Of a DNA stretch of 64,000 nt, positions 37,728-48,698 are shown in pieces. The stretch is from positions 2,066,803 through 2,130,802 of the forward strand of contig KB445793.1 in NCBI GenBank assembly GCA_000320605.2, given 5' to 3'. The notes below the pieces were generated by a model. That model was not told the DNA's origin and searched no databases. It saw only the letters and a list, made by a program, of their open reading frames with translations. The stretch is from Gelatoporia subvermispora B. Taxonomy: Eukaryota; Basidiomycota; Agaricomycetes; Polyporales; Gelatoporiaceae. A program made the translations under genes and the position numbers. How positions within the stretch are numbered: position 1 is the first letter of the stretch; each line of letters opens with the position of its first letter.

Positions 37728-40631
37728 TTAGGCATTGCCTATGCGATTACGGAGTTCTGACGACACAAGCTCGTTCGGGAGGGCGCCGGCAACCTGTGAC
37801 CGACAAGCAGGATCAGACGTGGGTCCAGTAGGGTGCCAAGAGACATACCTTTCGCATACAGTCCTCGCCACCAACTTCCCACCCACTCTCGGCGACCGGG
37901 AGCATACAGTTGTCCACGAGTCTCTTGACAAGGGTCCCGACCCCGAAGCGCTCGCCGGTGTATTTCCGCCAGTTGATGAGGTCCCGCAACAGCTTGTATC
38001 TTCTTGCGAGGTACCTCCGCCTTGCCGGGATCGCTTCTGGATCAAAACGCGGGTTGTTGAGAGCGAGATATGTTACAGCTAGGGTCTCGCTAGACGACAC
38101 TGCATCCTGGAAAGCAGAAAAGATAGCCTTCAGAAGTAACTGTCAAGAATGCAGTATTAGACCAATGGGATTCGCTGCGGGAGAGTAGTGAGTGACCGAC
38201 CTCGTACTTGAGGCTGCCCTTCTCGACAGAGGCCTCGATCTGCTCAACCAGATCTGTGAGCTTGCGGACATCACGCCCCGAGTACGGGTCAAAGCCTCCG
38301 CCCTCGATCAGCTTGCATAGTCGTGGGATGACGGCGCTTGAGATCATGGCGGAAACCAAGTCCCCGTTCGGTCCAGGTTCGGGCTCTTCCTCAATGTCTG
38401 CTGCCTGACGGTGCGAATATTGGTATAGTGAGTGATACCATGTGAAGCTATCCAAATTCCTAGTGTCCTGCAGAGGTTCAATTCAGATATTGCTCTTGAC
38501 ACAGATTAGCAAAGCTGAGCACCCACCTCCAGTGGACTCCATCCTAGAATCTCGAGGCGTACCCAGAACTCCCAAGCACCGACCATGCCCAACCCACCCC
38601 ACGCGCCAGTGTAGCTATCCCCAAATTTATCTCTCCACTCGCCGAACCACTTGCTCAGTCCTCGCGCAGGGTCCTTGAACTCGTCTGCTGCAACGTCTGC
38701 CATGACCTCTGTAGCTCTCCGCTTGAGCCTGGTCAAGGCCGTCTCGTAGTCAACTGCATCTGTCAGGGCCAACGAAGAGTCGGTGGAGTAGCCTTCTTCC
38801 TCTTGTTGGTCCCCACCGCGTTTCAGCGCGTGTCGCAGAGACCGGCGCGTACTCCGGGCGGCGAGCCTTTCGCGACGAGTGACCGTTGGGTTGGCACGAG
38901 GGGTGACACGACCGAGCTCATCGACTTCAGGTTCCGACGCGGGCTGTGGCAAAGTTCCGAGGAAGAGAGAGAGATCATCTTCATCCTCCGCTTGCCGACG
39001 TGTCGAAATCATATCGGCACGTTCTTTAAGAATTGATAAGTGCTCATCTTCGAGTGTCTCTAGTTGGGGATACTTGATGCCGATCGCATCAATCGCAGAT
39101 GATCTTACGGACCGGAGGAGACGTACCTTCTCATCCAGAAAGGTGGCAACACTCTCGACCCACTCCCTAAATGCTGCAAACCAACTCCTCTTTTCCTCTG
39201 CTTTTGCTATCATCTCGCGCATTTCTTTCTCGCGCGCCTCGAGCATGAGCTGCTCTTCCCCGAGTGAGGCCATGGATGCCGAATTTTGAGCATGTGAGGT
39301 GGTGAGGGCGGTAAGGGATTGCGTGAGTCGTGCAACGGCTGCACCCAACGTGGGTATCTGGGTGATGGCAGGAACTAGCGCATGAGTCAGTGCCATGCAT
39401 AGTACCCACAGGACTAGGTATAGACATACTAGGAGCCGGTTTGTAGACTGGTTTTTGCGCTGCCGGCGCGTACTCTTCCGCTCGAATGCCTGTACGGCGC
39501 AGCTGCTCCTGCTCCCATTCTATCGTTTCCTCGTCTTCTTCTTCACTGCATGTCCGCGTTAGTGAGATCAGTGTATAAATGAAGGAGACTAGCTTACGCG
39601 TCGGCGATCATCTCATTCATCTCATCCCTACGTTTCTTGGCCTCCAACTTGCGAGACTTCTTACCAAGAGCAATCCGTTCTTGTGCGCTGGTATAATCCG
39701 CAAATTCTGCCAATTGTATTAGTAGGTCGGACATCGCACAGAGAAGTATGACTCACCGTCATCTGCATCGCCAAGTTCATCCTCCTCTCTCATAAGCCGA
39801 CTCTCCGGATGTGGTCCCTGCGAAAACTCGGACCTCTTCGAGACAGACAAGGAAATGAAATCCTCTTCGCCGCTAACTGCGGCCGTTCTCAACCGTTCAC
39901 GCTTCTGCTTGGCCGCGAGGATAGAAGAACCCGACGGAATAGATGTTCCAGCATCCAAATCTGTCGAACGGAGTCAGAGTCAACAGAGAGAAGAATGAAA
40001 CGAGACCGTGCCATTGAGGATTTACCAGATATGTCACCAATCGAAGTGAGGGCGGAGTGTTGTAGGCCATCGGCATCGAGTGATATATCCGCATCATAGG
40101 ACATTGAATCGTCGACAGGTGCCGGGGGTCTGGCCGATGGAGTTTTAGCCTTGAGTTCTGAGAGGTATGCTGCATCGTATGTCGGGCCGCCATTCGACTT
40201 AGATGGAGTAGCAGTCGGATCGTAATTTGAGGTCAAGACACTTTTATGTGTGCAGTAAGAACAACGTATGTGAAACGTAAACACCACAAGAATACACACC
40301 TCGTTGATGCAGGGTGTGTTCCTAGCGCTAGTTTACGACTGAGGTTAGACTTCTTCAACTGGAACACTTCCTCATCCCCCTCCTGTCCACCAACTATTAG
40401 CAACTGTCCTAAGACAGCAATAGAACGTCTCACAGGTTCATCTCCTCCAAAGCTGAGACGCGACTTTGGCTTTGCTCGCGACTTCTTCTTGAGTTTCGTG
40501 GCTAGTGTGCTGGGGGACTCCTCGCGGCTCTCGGAGTCTACAGTTGCGTCTGTGATGTCTGGCGTTGAGGTGCGGCCGCGTACTCCAGGCTTCGACTTTG
40601 CTTTCTTGAATATGACAGGTACATCGGCCAT
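37728..40631 (-). CDS. GCFC-domain protein (PAXBP1/GCF1-like)
   Basis: A minus-strand gene of roughly ten exons. The N-terminus reads MADVPVIFKKAKSKPGVRGR, then a basic KKKSRAKPKSRLSFGGD stretch and LKKSNLSRKLALG, a motif typical of GCF/PAXBP1 proteins. A helical, acidic/basic middle with long coiled coils follows (EREKEMREMIAKAEEKRSW region), and then the GCFC domain with KWFGEWRDKFGDSYTGAWGG, WEFWVRLEILGWSP, IPRLCKLIEGGGFDPYS and RRYKLLRDLINWRKYTG. Members of this family take part in pre-mRNA splicing, associated with lariat-intron turnover, or in transcription in animals. The gene starts 155 bp from a plus-strand Rad60-like gene, so the two share a promoter. Confidence 0.85.
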
Positions 40632-40786
40632 GGCAGCGAGATGCAAAGCGCGTAGAATGGCAAGTCTGTTGAGAGTGCCCCGCGCGGAGAACGTAGAGGT
40701 CAATAAAGACACCGTACACGTGACTCGGCATAGACATCGGCGCGATTTCCAATTTTCCCACGCCTCGATCCCTGCTTGTGACCGCG
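40632..40786. promoter_or_regulatory. Compact bidirectional promoter (GCFC / Rad60-like)
   Basis: Only 155 bp separate the two divergent start codons. Both genes encode nuclear genome-maintenance or RNA-type proteins, which fits shared regulation. No clear TATA box is visible. Confidence 0.5.
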
Positions 40787-42657
40787 ATGTCGGCGCGCCC
40801 ACGCCCCAGACCGCGTCCGCGTCCCGTCACTTCCCAGCCCAGCGCACCCTCGCCACCCGACCCTTCCTCCTCCTCCCATGCGGCCCCAACTCCTCCTCCA
40901 ATTACGCTGCTCGATGAGGAGGACGGAGATGCCATGTTTTTCAAGAACCATTCGCGAGATATGCGGAAATGGAATCAGTTAACGAAGAGGGCAGAAGGTG
41001 CGCCACCGACGCGTGACGCGCGACTACACCGTCGTAACCGCTGTATATCATGTAGCAAAGGCGCAGAAAGAGGCTGCTGAAGATGACGGGTCTGACGCAG
41101 AGGCCCCTCGTCGCCCCGGACGGCCTCGGAAATACAAGAAATCAGGATCTAATGCAGCACTGCCTGAATGGACCAAGATGCCGGCTAATGAGATACAGTG
41201 AGTAGTGCCACTACTCTTGTGGTGTAATATCTCGTATGCTTTGGATCGCCGAAAGTTTGAAAACTTTGGAACCGTCGGCCACATTACATTCGGCGTGCTT
41301 CGTGCGTAGTATCAATTGCTCGATCTCAGCTGCCGAATGTAGCGCACACATGTGATGCAAGGTGCACACCCATGGTGTATGACTGTCTGGCATTATCTGC
41401 CATTTGAGCATTTGAGATCGTGTTGTTCTGCGTGATCCAATGGCGATAACTAATACGAACTGTAGTATTCTCTCCTCTGATGAGGATTCAATCGAGATCC
41501 TGGATCAAGCAGAGAGCAAGAATGCAACAAAGTCCGTTGATACAGCGTCGCCGCAAAAACGAGCAAGAAGTCGGTCTCGATCTATTACCCCACCGCCAGC
41601 CTTACCCGCACATGTCATTCAGAATGCACGCAATACCGTGCAGTAAGTGCCCTACTGGGAATGTATACGGTTGTACTTGACAATGTTCACAGACAGATTC
41701 TCGGCATCACCCGCCGAGCGCCATCTCCGACCTACATGGGAGACGAGTCTACGGACACTATTGAGCTCGACCCTGAGCTAGCCGCCATTGCAGCACAAGT
41801 CCAGTCTCAAGCGCAACGAGGTGACCCGGATGCAGCACGATTAGACCATGGGGGACCTGAGCGTGTCAAAGTCAAAGTCCGCTGGAAATGCCATCCGCTC
41901 AATCCCAATGGCAGGTCGAATGTGTGGGAGTTCGACATGCGGAGGGTGTGTGCACGGTTACTGGTCATATGCACTACGAAGCTGACTTTCTATAGCACGA
42001 CACCTTCCATCGGATCTTCGACGAAGTCGCAGATATTGCTAGCATAGCGTCGAGTAGTCTCTTTGTAAGCTTTGAAGGCAGCCATGTGTACGGATCCGGA
42101 ACGCCTCACAGCCTGGGCGCATGGGCGGATCTCGAACTTGGTATGCACATCACGCTAAATCCGTTATGACAAAGACGCTGAAGTATACTTACGCAGAGGC
42201 ATGCGATCGGGCAACACACGAACACATCCAGGCGAATAAACGTCAGCGCTCGCTATCTGTTCAACCCGTGCAGAATCCGGCCAACGTCTCCGACCACGAG
42301 CGCTCACTCTCACCCACCCTGGAGGAATCCGATGAAAATTCTGTCGTCGAATCTGCGAGCGGCACGGATACTTTCCGACTCACTCTCCGGTCTGCGAAGA
42401 CAAAGGACGTGACTCTTACTGTGCGGTCGACTACAACGTGCGCTGCGATTATCAAGGCATTCCTCAAGAAGACCGGTCTCGCCGATCAGTATCCCGGCAT
42501 CAGTGCCTCCCCCTCGAAGGCCAAAGCGAAAAGAGGGAAAGCTGCTGCGGTCGCTGAGCCGAGACTATCTCTGGACGGAGATAAGTTAAATCCTGCATCT
42601 GAGATTGGAGATGCGGACCTGGAAGACGGTGACCAGGTCGAAGTTGTCGGACTGTGA
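40787..42657 (+). CDS. Rad60/NIP45-like SUMO-like-domain protein
   Basis: About six exons. The N-terminus is Pro/Arg-rich (PRPRPRPRPV). It is followed by FFKNHSRDMRKWNQLTKRAE, then an AT-hook-like RRPGRPRKYKK, a Ser/Asp stretch with a SUMO-interacting-type motif (SSDEDSIEILDQ), and a first ubiquitin-fold-like region (VKVKVRWKCHPLN to HDTFHRIFDEVADIA). The C-terminal ubiquitin-like domain is FRLTLRSAKTKDVTLTVRST...FLKKTGL...LSLDGDKLNP...LEDGDQVEVVGL. Two SUMO-like domains in tandem behind a disordered N-terminus is the Rad60/Esc2/NIP45 plan, a family that works with the Smc5/6 complex and the SUMO pathway in DNA repair. The intron at about 41200-41465 is near 265 nt, five times longer than the others. 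Confidence 0.8.
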
Positions 42658-42975
42658 CGTTGGGCTCACGACTACGATGCGTATACTGGATCTGGCGTGC
42701 TCTTTATGGTTTTTTTCTGTGTCTGTCATAGCATATATCTTTGTACTTCTCAACCTGTGTATCCTGTTAGCAAACGTATGGGTATCCCGACCATCTGCGG
42801 GTCGTGGCTGAAGGAGAGCTGCTTGATGCGTTCTGTTACGACCACGTGATGTGCTTCCTTATTGGGTTTTCAGTGCGATCGCCACAGTTGCCACAACCTG
42901 TAGATCGTCTGCTTACTGAGTACAACTTCCACCTACACCTCTTTCATTCTATTGCTCAATCTACGCGTATCTGCC
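42658..42975. other. Intergenic, promoter of the RanGAP gene
   Basis: No coding signal. Confidence 0.5.
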
Positions 42976-44245
42976 ATGTCGAACGTATTCTCTCTTCACG
43001 GCCGGGGCCTGAAGCTCGATACGCGCGCGGATATCGAGCCGCACCTCAAGGACGTGCCCACAACGATCGAGGAGATTCACCTCGGAGGGAACACCATCGG
43101 CGTAGAGGCTGCCCAAGCTCTGGCAGAGTTTCTCGCAAAGACCACAGCCCTCAAGGTGAGCCTGTCAGATGCCCCAATCTCGAACATCCTCCTCTGACTC
43201 CTACTTCGTGCAGGTCGCCGACTTTGCGGACATCTTCACCGGCCGGCTGATCAGCGAGATCCCGCAGGCCCTCTCCGCGATCTGCGACGCGCTCATCGAC
43301 AAGGACACGCTCGTCGAGCTCGACCTCTCCGACAACGCGTTCGGCGGGCGCTCCGTCGACCCCATGGTGCCCTTCCTCACGCAGAACCGCGCCTTCCAGG
43401 TGCTCAAGCTCAACAACAACGGGCTCGGCCCCGCAGGCGGCGCGGTCATCGCCCGCGCGCTCCTGCGCTCCGCCGAGCTCAGCAAGGAGGCCGGCCAGCC
43501 GTCGAACCTGCGCACGGTCATCTGCGGGCGCAACCGCCTCGAGGACGGCTCCGCGCCCGCGTGGGCCGCCGCGTTCCGCGCGCACGGCGCGCTGCGCGAG
43601 GTGCGCATGCCGCAGAACGGCATCCGCATGGACGGCATCGCGGCGCTCGTCGGCGGGCTCAGCGCGTGCGCCGCGCTCGAGCACCTCGACCTCCAGGACA
43701 ACACGTTCGGCGAGGCGGGCGCGGCCGCGATGGCCGGCGCGCTCGGCGGCTGGCCCGGCCTCCGCACGCTGAACCTGTCCGACTGCGTCCTCGCGGACGA
43801 GGGCGCCGTCTCCCCCGTCGTGGAGGTCCTCGCGGGCGGGTCGAACCCGAAGCTCGAGACTCTGCAGCTCCAGAACAACAACCTCGAGACGCAGTCGTGG
43901 GCCATACTCGCGCAGGGCATCGCAAGTCTGCCAATTCTCAAGACGCTTGAGGTGCAGTGGAACGAGGTTGAGGATGATGATGAGAGCATCTCCGCACTGC
44001 AGAGTGCGTTCAAGAAGAGAGGAGGCAAGATTGTTCTAGACGATGACGAAGAGGAAGAAGAGGAAGAAGCAGAAGAGGAGGCAGAAGAAGAAAAGGAGGA
44101 AGAGGCGGAGGCAGCGGTTGCTGCTGACGAGCCACTCGCGCAGGATGATGTTGCCGCTGCGGACGCTGTACTCAAGGCCATCGCGAAGAACCATCAGGAC
44201 GCGACAGACGACCTTGCAGATCTCATGAGCAAGGTGGCTATCTAG
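42976..44245 (+). CDS. RNA1: Ran GTPase-activating protein (RanGAP1/Rna1)
   Basis: Two exons: 42976-43155 and 43214-44245. The protein of about 400 residues starts MSNVFSLHGRGLKLDTRADI and folds as a leucine-rich-repeat horseshoe, with repeats such as LVELDLSDNAFGGRSVDPMV, LKLNNNGLGPAGG, ALEHLDLQDNTFGEAGAAAM and LETLQLQNNNLE. An acidic Glu/Asp run of about 35 residues follows, then a short C-terminal segment (DATDDLADLMSKVAI). This is the canonical Rna1 architecture: the cytosolic activator of Ran GTP hydrolysis that keeps nuclear transport directional. Third codon positions in exon 2 are almost all G or C, consistent with high expression. The same bias creates long spurious antisense frames. 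Confidence 0.93.
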
Positions 44246-44481
44246 TGAGATGTTATTTTGATAGGGATTTCATGTCGTCTGCATCAGGGTTTTCACGTTT
44301 TGTCTTCTGTACTGTTTTCGTTGCATTGTATTTTGGTGACCGCACACTGTTAGCCGCAATTTTTTTCCGTAGACACATTTTCCTCCAGAAGGATTACACA
44401 CAAAGAGCTTAATTTCAGTCTTTTATGTAGTTCGTCCTAAGGTAAACATTGCTACAACCATTCCCCTCTATCATGAGATTT

Positions 44482-45668
44482 TCACCCTTCGAAGACGAAG
44501 TTGGCACCAATCTGTATGGCACATTGTGAATTTCGCAAAATATTCGACACACTTTCTCTACTCACCTTGTGGACGGGGCCAGAGGGAGACGCCTCGTTCA
44601 GACGCTGGGTGTCAAGAGCGAGACCGAAGGAAGCACGAACACCAGGGCGGAGCGACTGGGTGTACGCTAAGACACGCAAGTCAGATCCAGTAGCTTTCAT
44701 CCGTGATGACGTCACATACCAAGCGCAAGAGTACCCGAGTTGTTGATCTTCGCCTTGATGAAGGCAGCGTTGTCGAGGTAGCTGCAAACACACGCGTCAG
44801 AACCTGCATCGAACTCAAAAAGACGCATATATGCCACGCACGTCTTGCAGCCGACCTCGAGCTTGATGCCCTGGGTGGTCGCCTTGGTGTCGTAGATAGC
44901 CTTAGCGCCCGCCTCGACGTCAGGGCTGACGCGGTGGTAGTAGCTCGCGGAGAAGATGCTGAGGTTGCTGAGGCCGTGGAGGGCGACAGCGTACTCGGGC
45001 GCGCTGTAGCCGACACCGGTCGCGTAACGGGTAACGCGGCCCTCAGTCACGTTGTAAGAAGCCTCAGCACCGACGAGGAAGCCATCACGGCCGAGGACGG
45101 TGTCAGCGGTGAAGGTGGGACCCTGTATGACGCGTTTTCAGCTGACACGTCTATATACGGAAAACACGAAATGGCGCACCTTGAAAAGGTCAAGGAAAGC
45201 ACGGGTGTGGAGGCCAGGCTGCTTGTAGGTGGTGGTGAGGAGAGCAGACTTGGAGCCGCTGTCGGGGGTGAGGGTGGTGTTGAGGTCGATCTTGAGGCCA
45301 GTGGCGATCTGGTTCTCGAGCTCGACGAGGGTGCGGAGGGTGTTGGAGGTGGTCCAGGCCTGGGTGAGGGTGAGGCCGTGCTTCTTGTCGGCGTACTTGC
45401 CCTCGAGGTCACCGGTGATGTGGTTCGACTTGGAGTCGAGGGTGCCGTTGACCTTGAAGGTGACGTTGGAGGGGGTCGAGGTCTTGACCTCGAGGGAGGT
45501 GCCCGAGGTGTGGAAGTCCCGGCTGAGGAGGTCGTTGGAGGACTTGCCGAGGTCCTACACGCGTCGCGCACGCGGAGATGGGCGCGATGGTGAGCACGAT
45601 GCGCCCGACGACGACGAAAACACGGTCTGTACCTTCCAGGACGGGGGAACGGGCTGAGGGAGAGACAT
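44482..45668 (-). CDS. POR1: Mitochondrial outer-membrane porin (VDAC)
   Basis: A minus-strand gene of about six exons. Exon 1 is only 36 nt (45633-45668; MSLPQPVPPSWK). Exon 2 starts DLGKSSNDLLSRDFHTSGTS. The sequence continues through amphipathic strand repeats such as HGLTLTQAWTTSNTLRTLVE, TAFLD-type strands, FLVGAEASYNVTEGRVTRYA and YSAPEYAVALHG, and ends IGANFVFEG. It forms the voltage-dependent 19-strand beta-barrel that passes ATP and metabolites across the mitochondrial outer membrane. Codons are strongly G/C-ending, as in other abundant proteins. Its ATG is 550 bp from the divergent Cdc25-like gene. Confidence 0.93.
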
Positions 45669-46218
45669 GGTTGTGAGGATGTGCAGTGACGTTGAAGAGA
45701 TGGGGCGCTGAGAATTTATGCGCTTTATGGCTCGGCTGGTCCCGGGAGTGTGTCACGGTCGTCAGCTGGCGTGCACGTTCGCGCCATCCAGTACGACGCG
45801 CGGCCGCTGTCTGCAGCGCGGACACGTAACCCATCGGGCACCTCTCTTATCGTGCCATACAAGCACCTCATACAAACAATGCTATTACTGTCCTAGTTCA
45901 ACATTAATGCACGCGGGCTAGCAGCGGCGGGGATGCGCACAACGGCGGGGGACGCGTCTCGTGGAGCGAGCGACCCAGCTGCACCCGTGCCCGCGCCGCC
46001 CCAGTCGCTTATTGGTCCGTACCTGGTCTTTCGCTGGGGCGTCACGTTCTCCTCGACATTCCGCTCGTCGGGTCCCGGTCTCTGCTCGCTGCCCGCTGCG
46101 CCCAGCGCACCGCCGCCTGCCGCCATGTTGGTGGGTCCGCTGGCTGACGCGAACCTTCCATGCCAGTGCGAGCACCGTGCAGCCAAGTTTGGTCAAGGAG
46201 TGCTGACATAAGCCCGAC
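45669..46218. other. Divergent promoter region (porin / Cdc25-like)
   Basis: Long minus-strand frames overlap here but are GC-rich chance ORFs. No independent gene is supported. Confidence 0.5.
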
Positions 46219-46899
46219 ATGCTTCGCCCTCTTCTGCGCCCAACTCTCCGGCGCAACGCCTCCTTGTTCTCCTCCTTCCGTGCGCCCAGGATGCTCAAGT
46301 GGATCACCCCCGATGTACGTGATCCGTCGCGTGGCATCGGTCTTTGTGCGGAGAGGCTCATCGCGGCCCAATCCAGGAACTGGCCGCGCTGATCAAGAGC
46401 GAAAAGGCCCCCATGCAGGACTACTGCGTCGTGGACGTGCGCGACGACGACTGGCACGGCGGGAACATCAAGGGCGCGCACAACTCGCCCTCTCATGAGT
46501 TCCTCTCCAAGGTCGACGACCTCGTCGAGCGCACAAAGACCGTACCCACCGTCATCTTCCACTGCGCCCTTTCGCAGGTCCGGTGCGTGCCCGCGCTTGT
46601 CCTGCGTGTCCTGTCCTACTGACCTCATTCCGCAGCGGGCCCAAGGCCGCACGGGTAAGTTTTTCCTCCCGGTCGACGCTCTCGACCGCTCGCCGCGTCG
46701 AAGCGCGCTGAATGTTCGGTGCGCGCCGCAGATCTACTCGGAGACACGTGACATCCTCCAATCCAAGGGCCAGGACTCGGCGCACGAGGTCTACGTCCTC
46801 CGCGGCGGCTTCCAGGACTTCCAGGCGAAGTTCAAGGATGATCCCGAGCTCGTCGAGAACTGGGACAAAGAGGTCTGGGGAACAGAGCTCGGTATCTGA
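46219..46899 (+). CDS. Cdc25-like rhodanese-fold phosphatase (Ibp1/Ych1/Arr2 family)
   Basis: Four exons, with introns near 46315-46373, 46583-46635 and 46653-46731. The catalytic loop is HCALSQVRGPKAAR, a CX5R phosphatase signature created across a splice site: the Arg codon is split by the intron at 46583. The upstream region has ITPDELAALI, VVDVRDDDWHGGNIKGAHNS and the rhodanese fold. Members are small Cdc25-like phosphatases or arsenate reductases; which activity applies here cannot be told. An N-terminal extension rich in Arg and Leu (MLRPLLRPTLRRNASLFSSF) looks like a mitochondrial targeting peptide. An internal ATG at 46291 (MLKWITPD) would give a form without it. Confidence 0.88.
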
Positions 46900-47093
46900 C
46901 GTTGTATCCTCATCTTGCTTCTCTCTTGGTGCTGATGACGGCGAGCATTGTGGTCGTGCATTGCTACCCAACCGTAATATGTAATGGAATGTATGTATTC
47001 CTAGCCCACTTACTAGATACATGAGATATACATGCTGCACGTCCGGGCTGCCGCATATCGAGTTGTGCATAATGGAGAACTGCAAGAGGAGAA

Positions 47094-47710
47094 TCACGAG
47101 TCCGCAGGCTTGTCTGCTGGAGATTCTTCCTGCTTTTTGACGAACCGCGCCGGTATCTGCTCGACGACTTGTTGCAGCTTGCGGCGCTCGTCTTCCCTCG
47201 CTCGCCGGCAGATCGACCTAAGAAGCATCATCGTGAGCCGGTGGCGAGAAACCGGAGGAGGAACGCACCATGTGCCCATCGAGACCAGCATGAAGGTGCC
47301 GACTGCCCAGTTGGAAGCGACAAATGCACCTGCAGCCACAAGAGACGTTAAGAAAGTGCACACCTGCGAGAGCAAATCGAATACGCACCTGCAGACATCC
47401 CACGGATGACCCCGACGCCCGCGCCGCTCGCGATTCCGCTCAGTAGACTGTTCCGTGCGCAGGGGATCTCGTCAATCTTCCGCATGTCATCCCACAGAGA
47501 TACTCTCTATCTTTCCGTTCATGGTACGGCGCAAGACCCGTCAGACTATGAACGCATGCAAGGGATACCTGAACGCACCCTCCACGCCTCTTTCACATCT
47601 TCCCAGTAGTTGCCCGTCGTCTCCGTTTGGTATACGATGCGTTTCTTATGTGACGATGGAGAGGCCTGCTCATTGTTCGAGGAAGACGAAGATGACGATG
47701 AAGGATCCAT
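47094..47710 (-). CDS. COX20: Cytochrome c oxidase assembly protein COX20
   Basis: Four exons. The N-terminus is Ser-rich, then HKKRIVYQTETTGNYWEDVK. The hallmark segment is DEIPCARNSLLSGIASGAGV followed by GVIRGMSAG and, after an intron, GAFVASNWAVGTFMLVSMGT. These are two transmembrane helices flanking a short loop. The C-terminus is charged (RRAREDERRKLQQVVEQIPA) and ends PADKPADS. COX20 sits in the mitochondrial inner membrane and chaperones Cox2 during assembly of complex IV. The gene is convergent with the Cdc25-like gene, their stops 195 bp apart. Confidence 0.88.
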
Positions 47711-48077
47711 GACCAGCTAATCCGCAACACAGACAAGCCGTCCTCAAGCCCGAGTGAGAGTCTCGCGTCAAGCGCCCCCGGAGCGCCTAACCTCGAAAAC
47801 GCCACGAGGGAGTTTGGGCGTCTATTGTGCCGAATATAGCAAGCAAGAACGGCGACAACGGTACGAATCAAATCTGGGATCGGGTTCTGCGCACACAACT
47901 CGCCACTGCACTCCACGTCCACGGTCGTGGTCATCTGCAGGTCTTCGAGGCGCATCTGTAAAGCGTATCGAAGTTGGATCTCATTTGGGGTGCTCCTGGC
48001 ACCGGGTGCGTACATCGCCCGATCTCGCGGGCCCGGACGAGCCCAATGTGAGGTCGGCTCAGGTTGCTTCGGGCTGC

Positions 48078-48388
48078 ATGCGGAATCGAGTTCGCATCGC
48101 AGCGACTTCTTTCCTCTTCCTCTCCTCAACTCTTGCGACGTCATGCCTAACGGTGCAGGGCACATTTATAATGCTCGCTCAACACGCTGTCGTAGCTGCG
48201 AGAGTCTGCTACATGCCCTCGGGAACGCTCAGTCTCAGGACACAGGTACTATAAACTCCCTATGGCGACGCACTTGATTGCAGCGGCAAGAACCTCTTCC
48301 AGAACCGGGGACGGTTCCTGACTTCAGCTACAATGACTACGGCCCGTATGGCCAATACCTGCACACAACTCCGACCGGGAAACACTGA
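48078..48388 (+). CDS. Possible small hydrophobic-leader protein (low support)
   Basis: Two pieces can be joined in frame: 48078-48245 and 48284-48388, with a 38-nt GT-AG intron. They give 90 residues with a hydrophobic N-terminal half and a tail rich in Pro, Tyr and Gly (PEPGTVPDFSYNDYGPYG). The intron is shorter than usual here and there is no known homologous family. A TATA-like TTTATAAT inside the model (about 48165) could instead serve a shorter transcript beginning at a later ATG. Listed as tentative. Confidence 0.2.
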
Positions 48389-48698
48389 AACGCCCGACTG
48401 GCCGCAGCAAGTCAAATGACCATCTCCATCCTTCAGGCTCGATCTCGAAGCTCAAGGCACACCTCCTGGGCCTTCGAATTATCGCACCACACAAGCCGCC
48501 GTCGTGACAAATCGTGAGTGCATTTATCCCAACGTGAAAGCCGTAAGTTCCGTAAGCGAAAAGGAATTGGTTCGAGGACGAGGATGATGTACAGGGACCG
48601 CAGTGAAGAGGAGGAGGAGGGAGAAAGGTAGGGCTACATTGTTCCGCACAATTACCCTTTCAAATAATACAATATTTCGAACGTCCCAGGGGCACGGT

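Noticed and set aside
43201..44181. 326-codon minus-strand open frame opposite the RanGAP gene
   Set aside because: It is a shadow caused by the very high third-position GC of the plus-strand gene; its own sequence is Ser/Ala-rich and domain-free.
45893..46652. Long minus-strand frame (244 codons) over the Cdc25-like gene
   Set aside because: Overlaps a well-supported plus-strand gene and lacks any domain.
47593..48165. 190-codon minus frame overlapping the COX20 start
   Set aside because: The COX20 N-terminus is in a different frame; this one is a shadow extended by chance.
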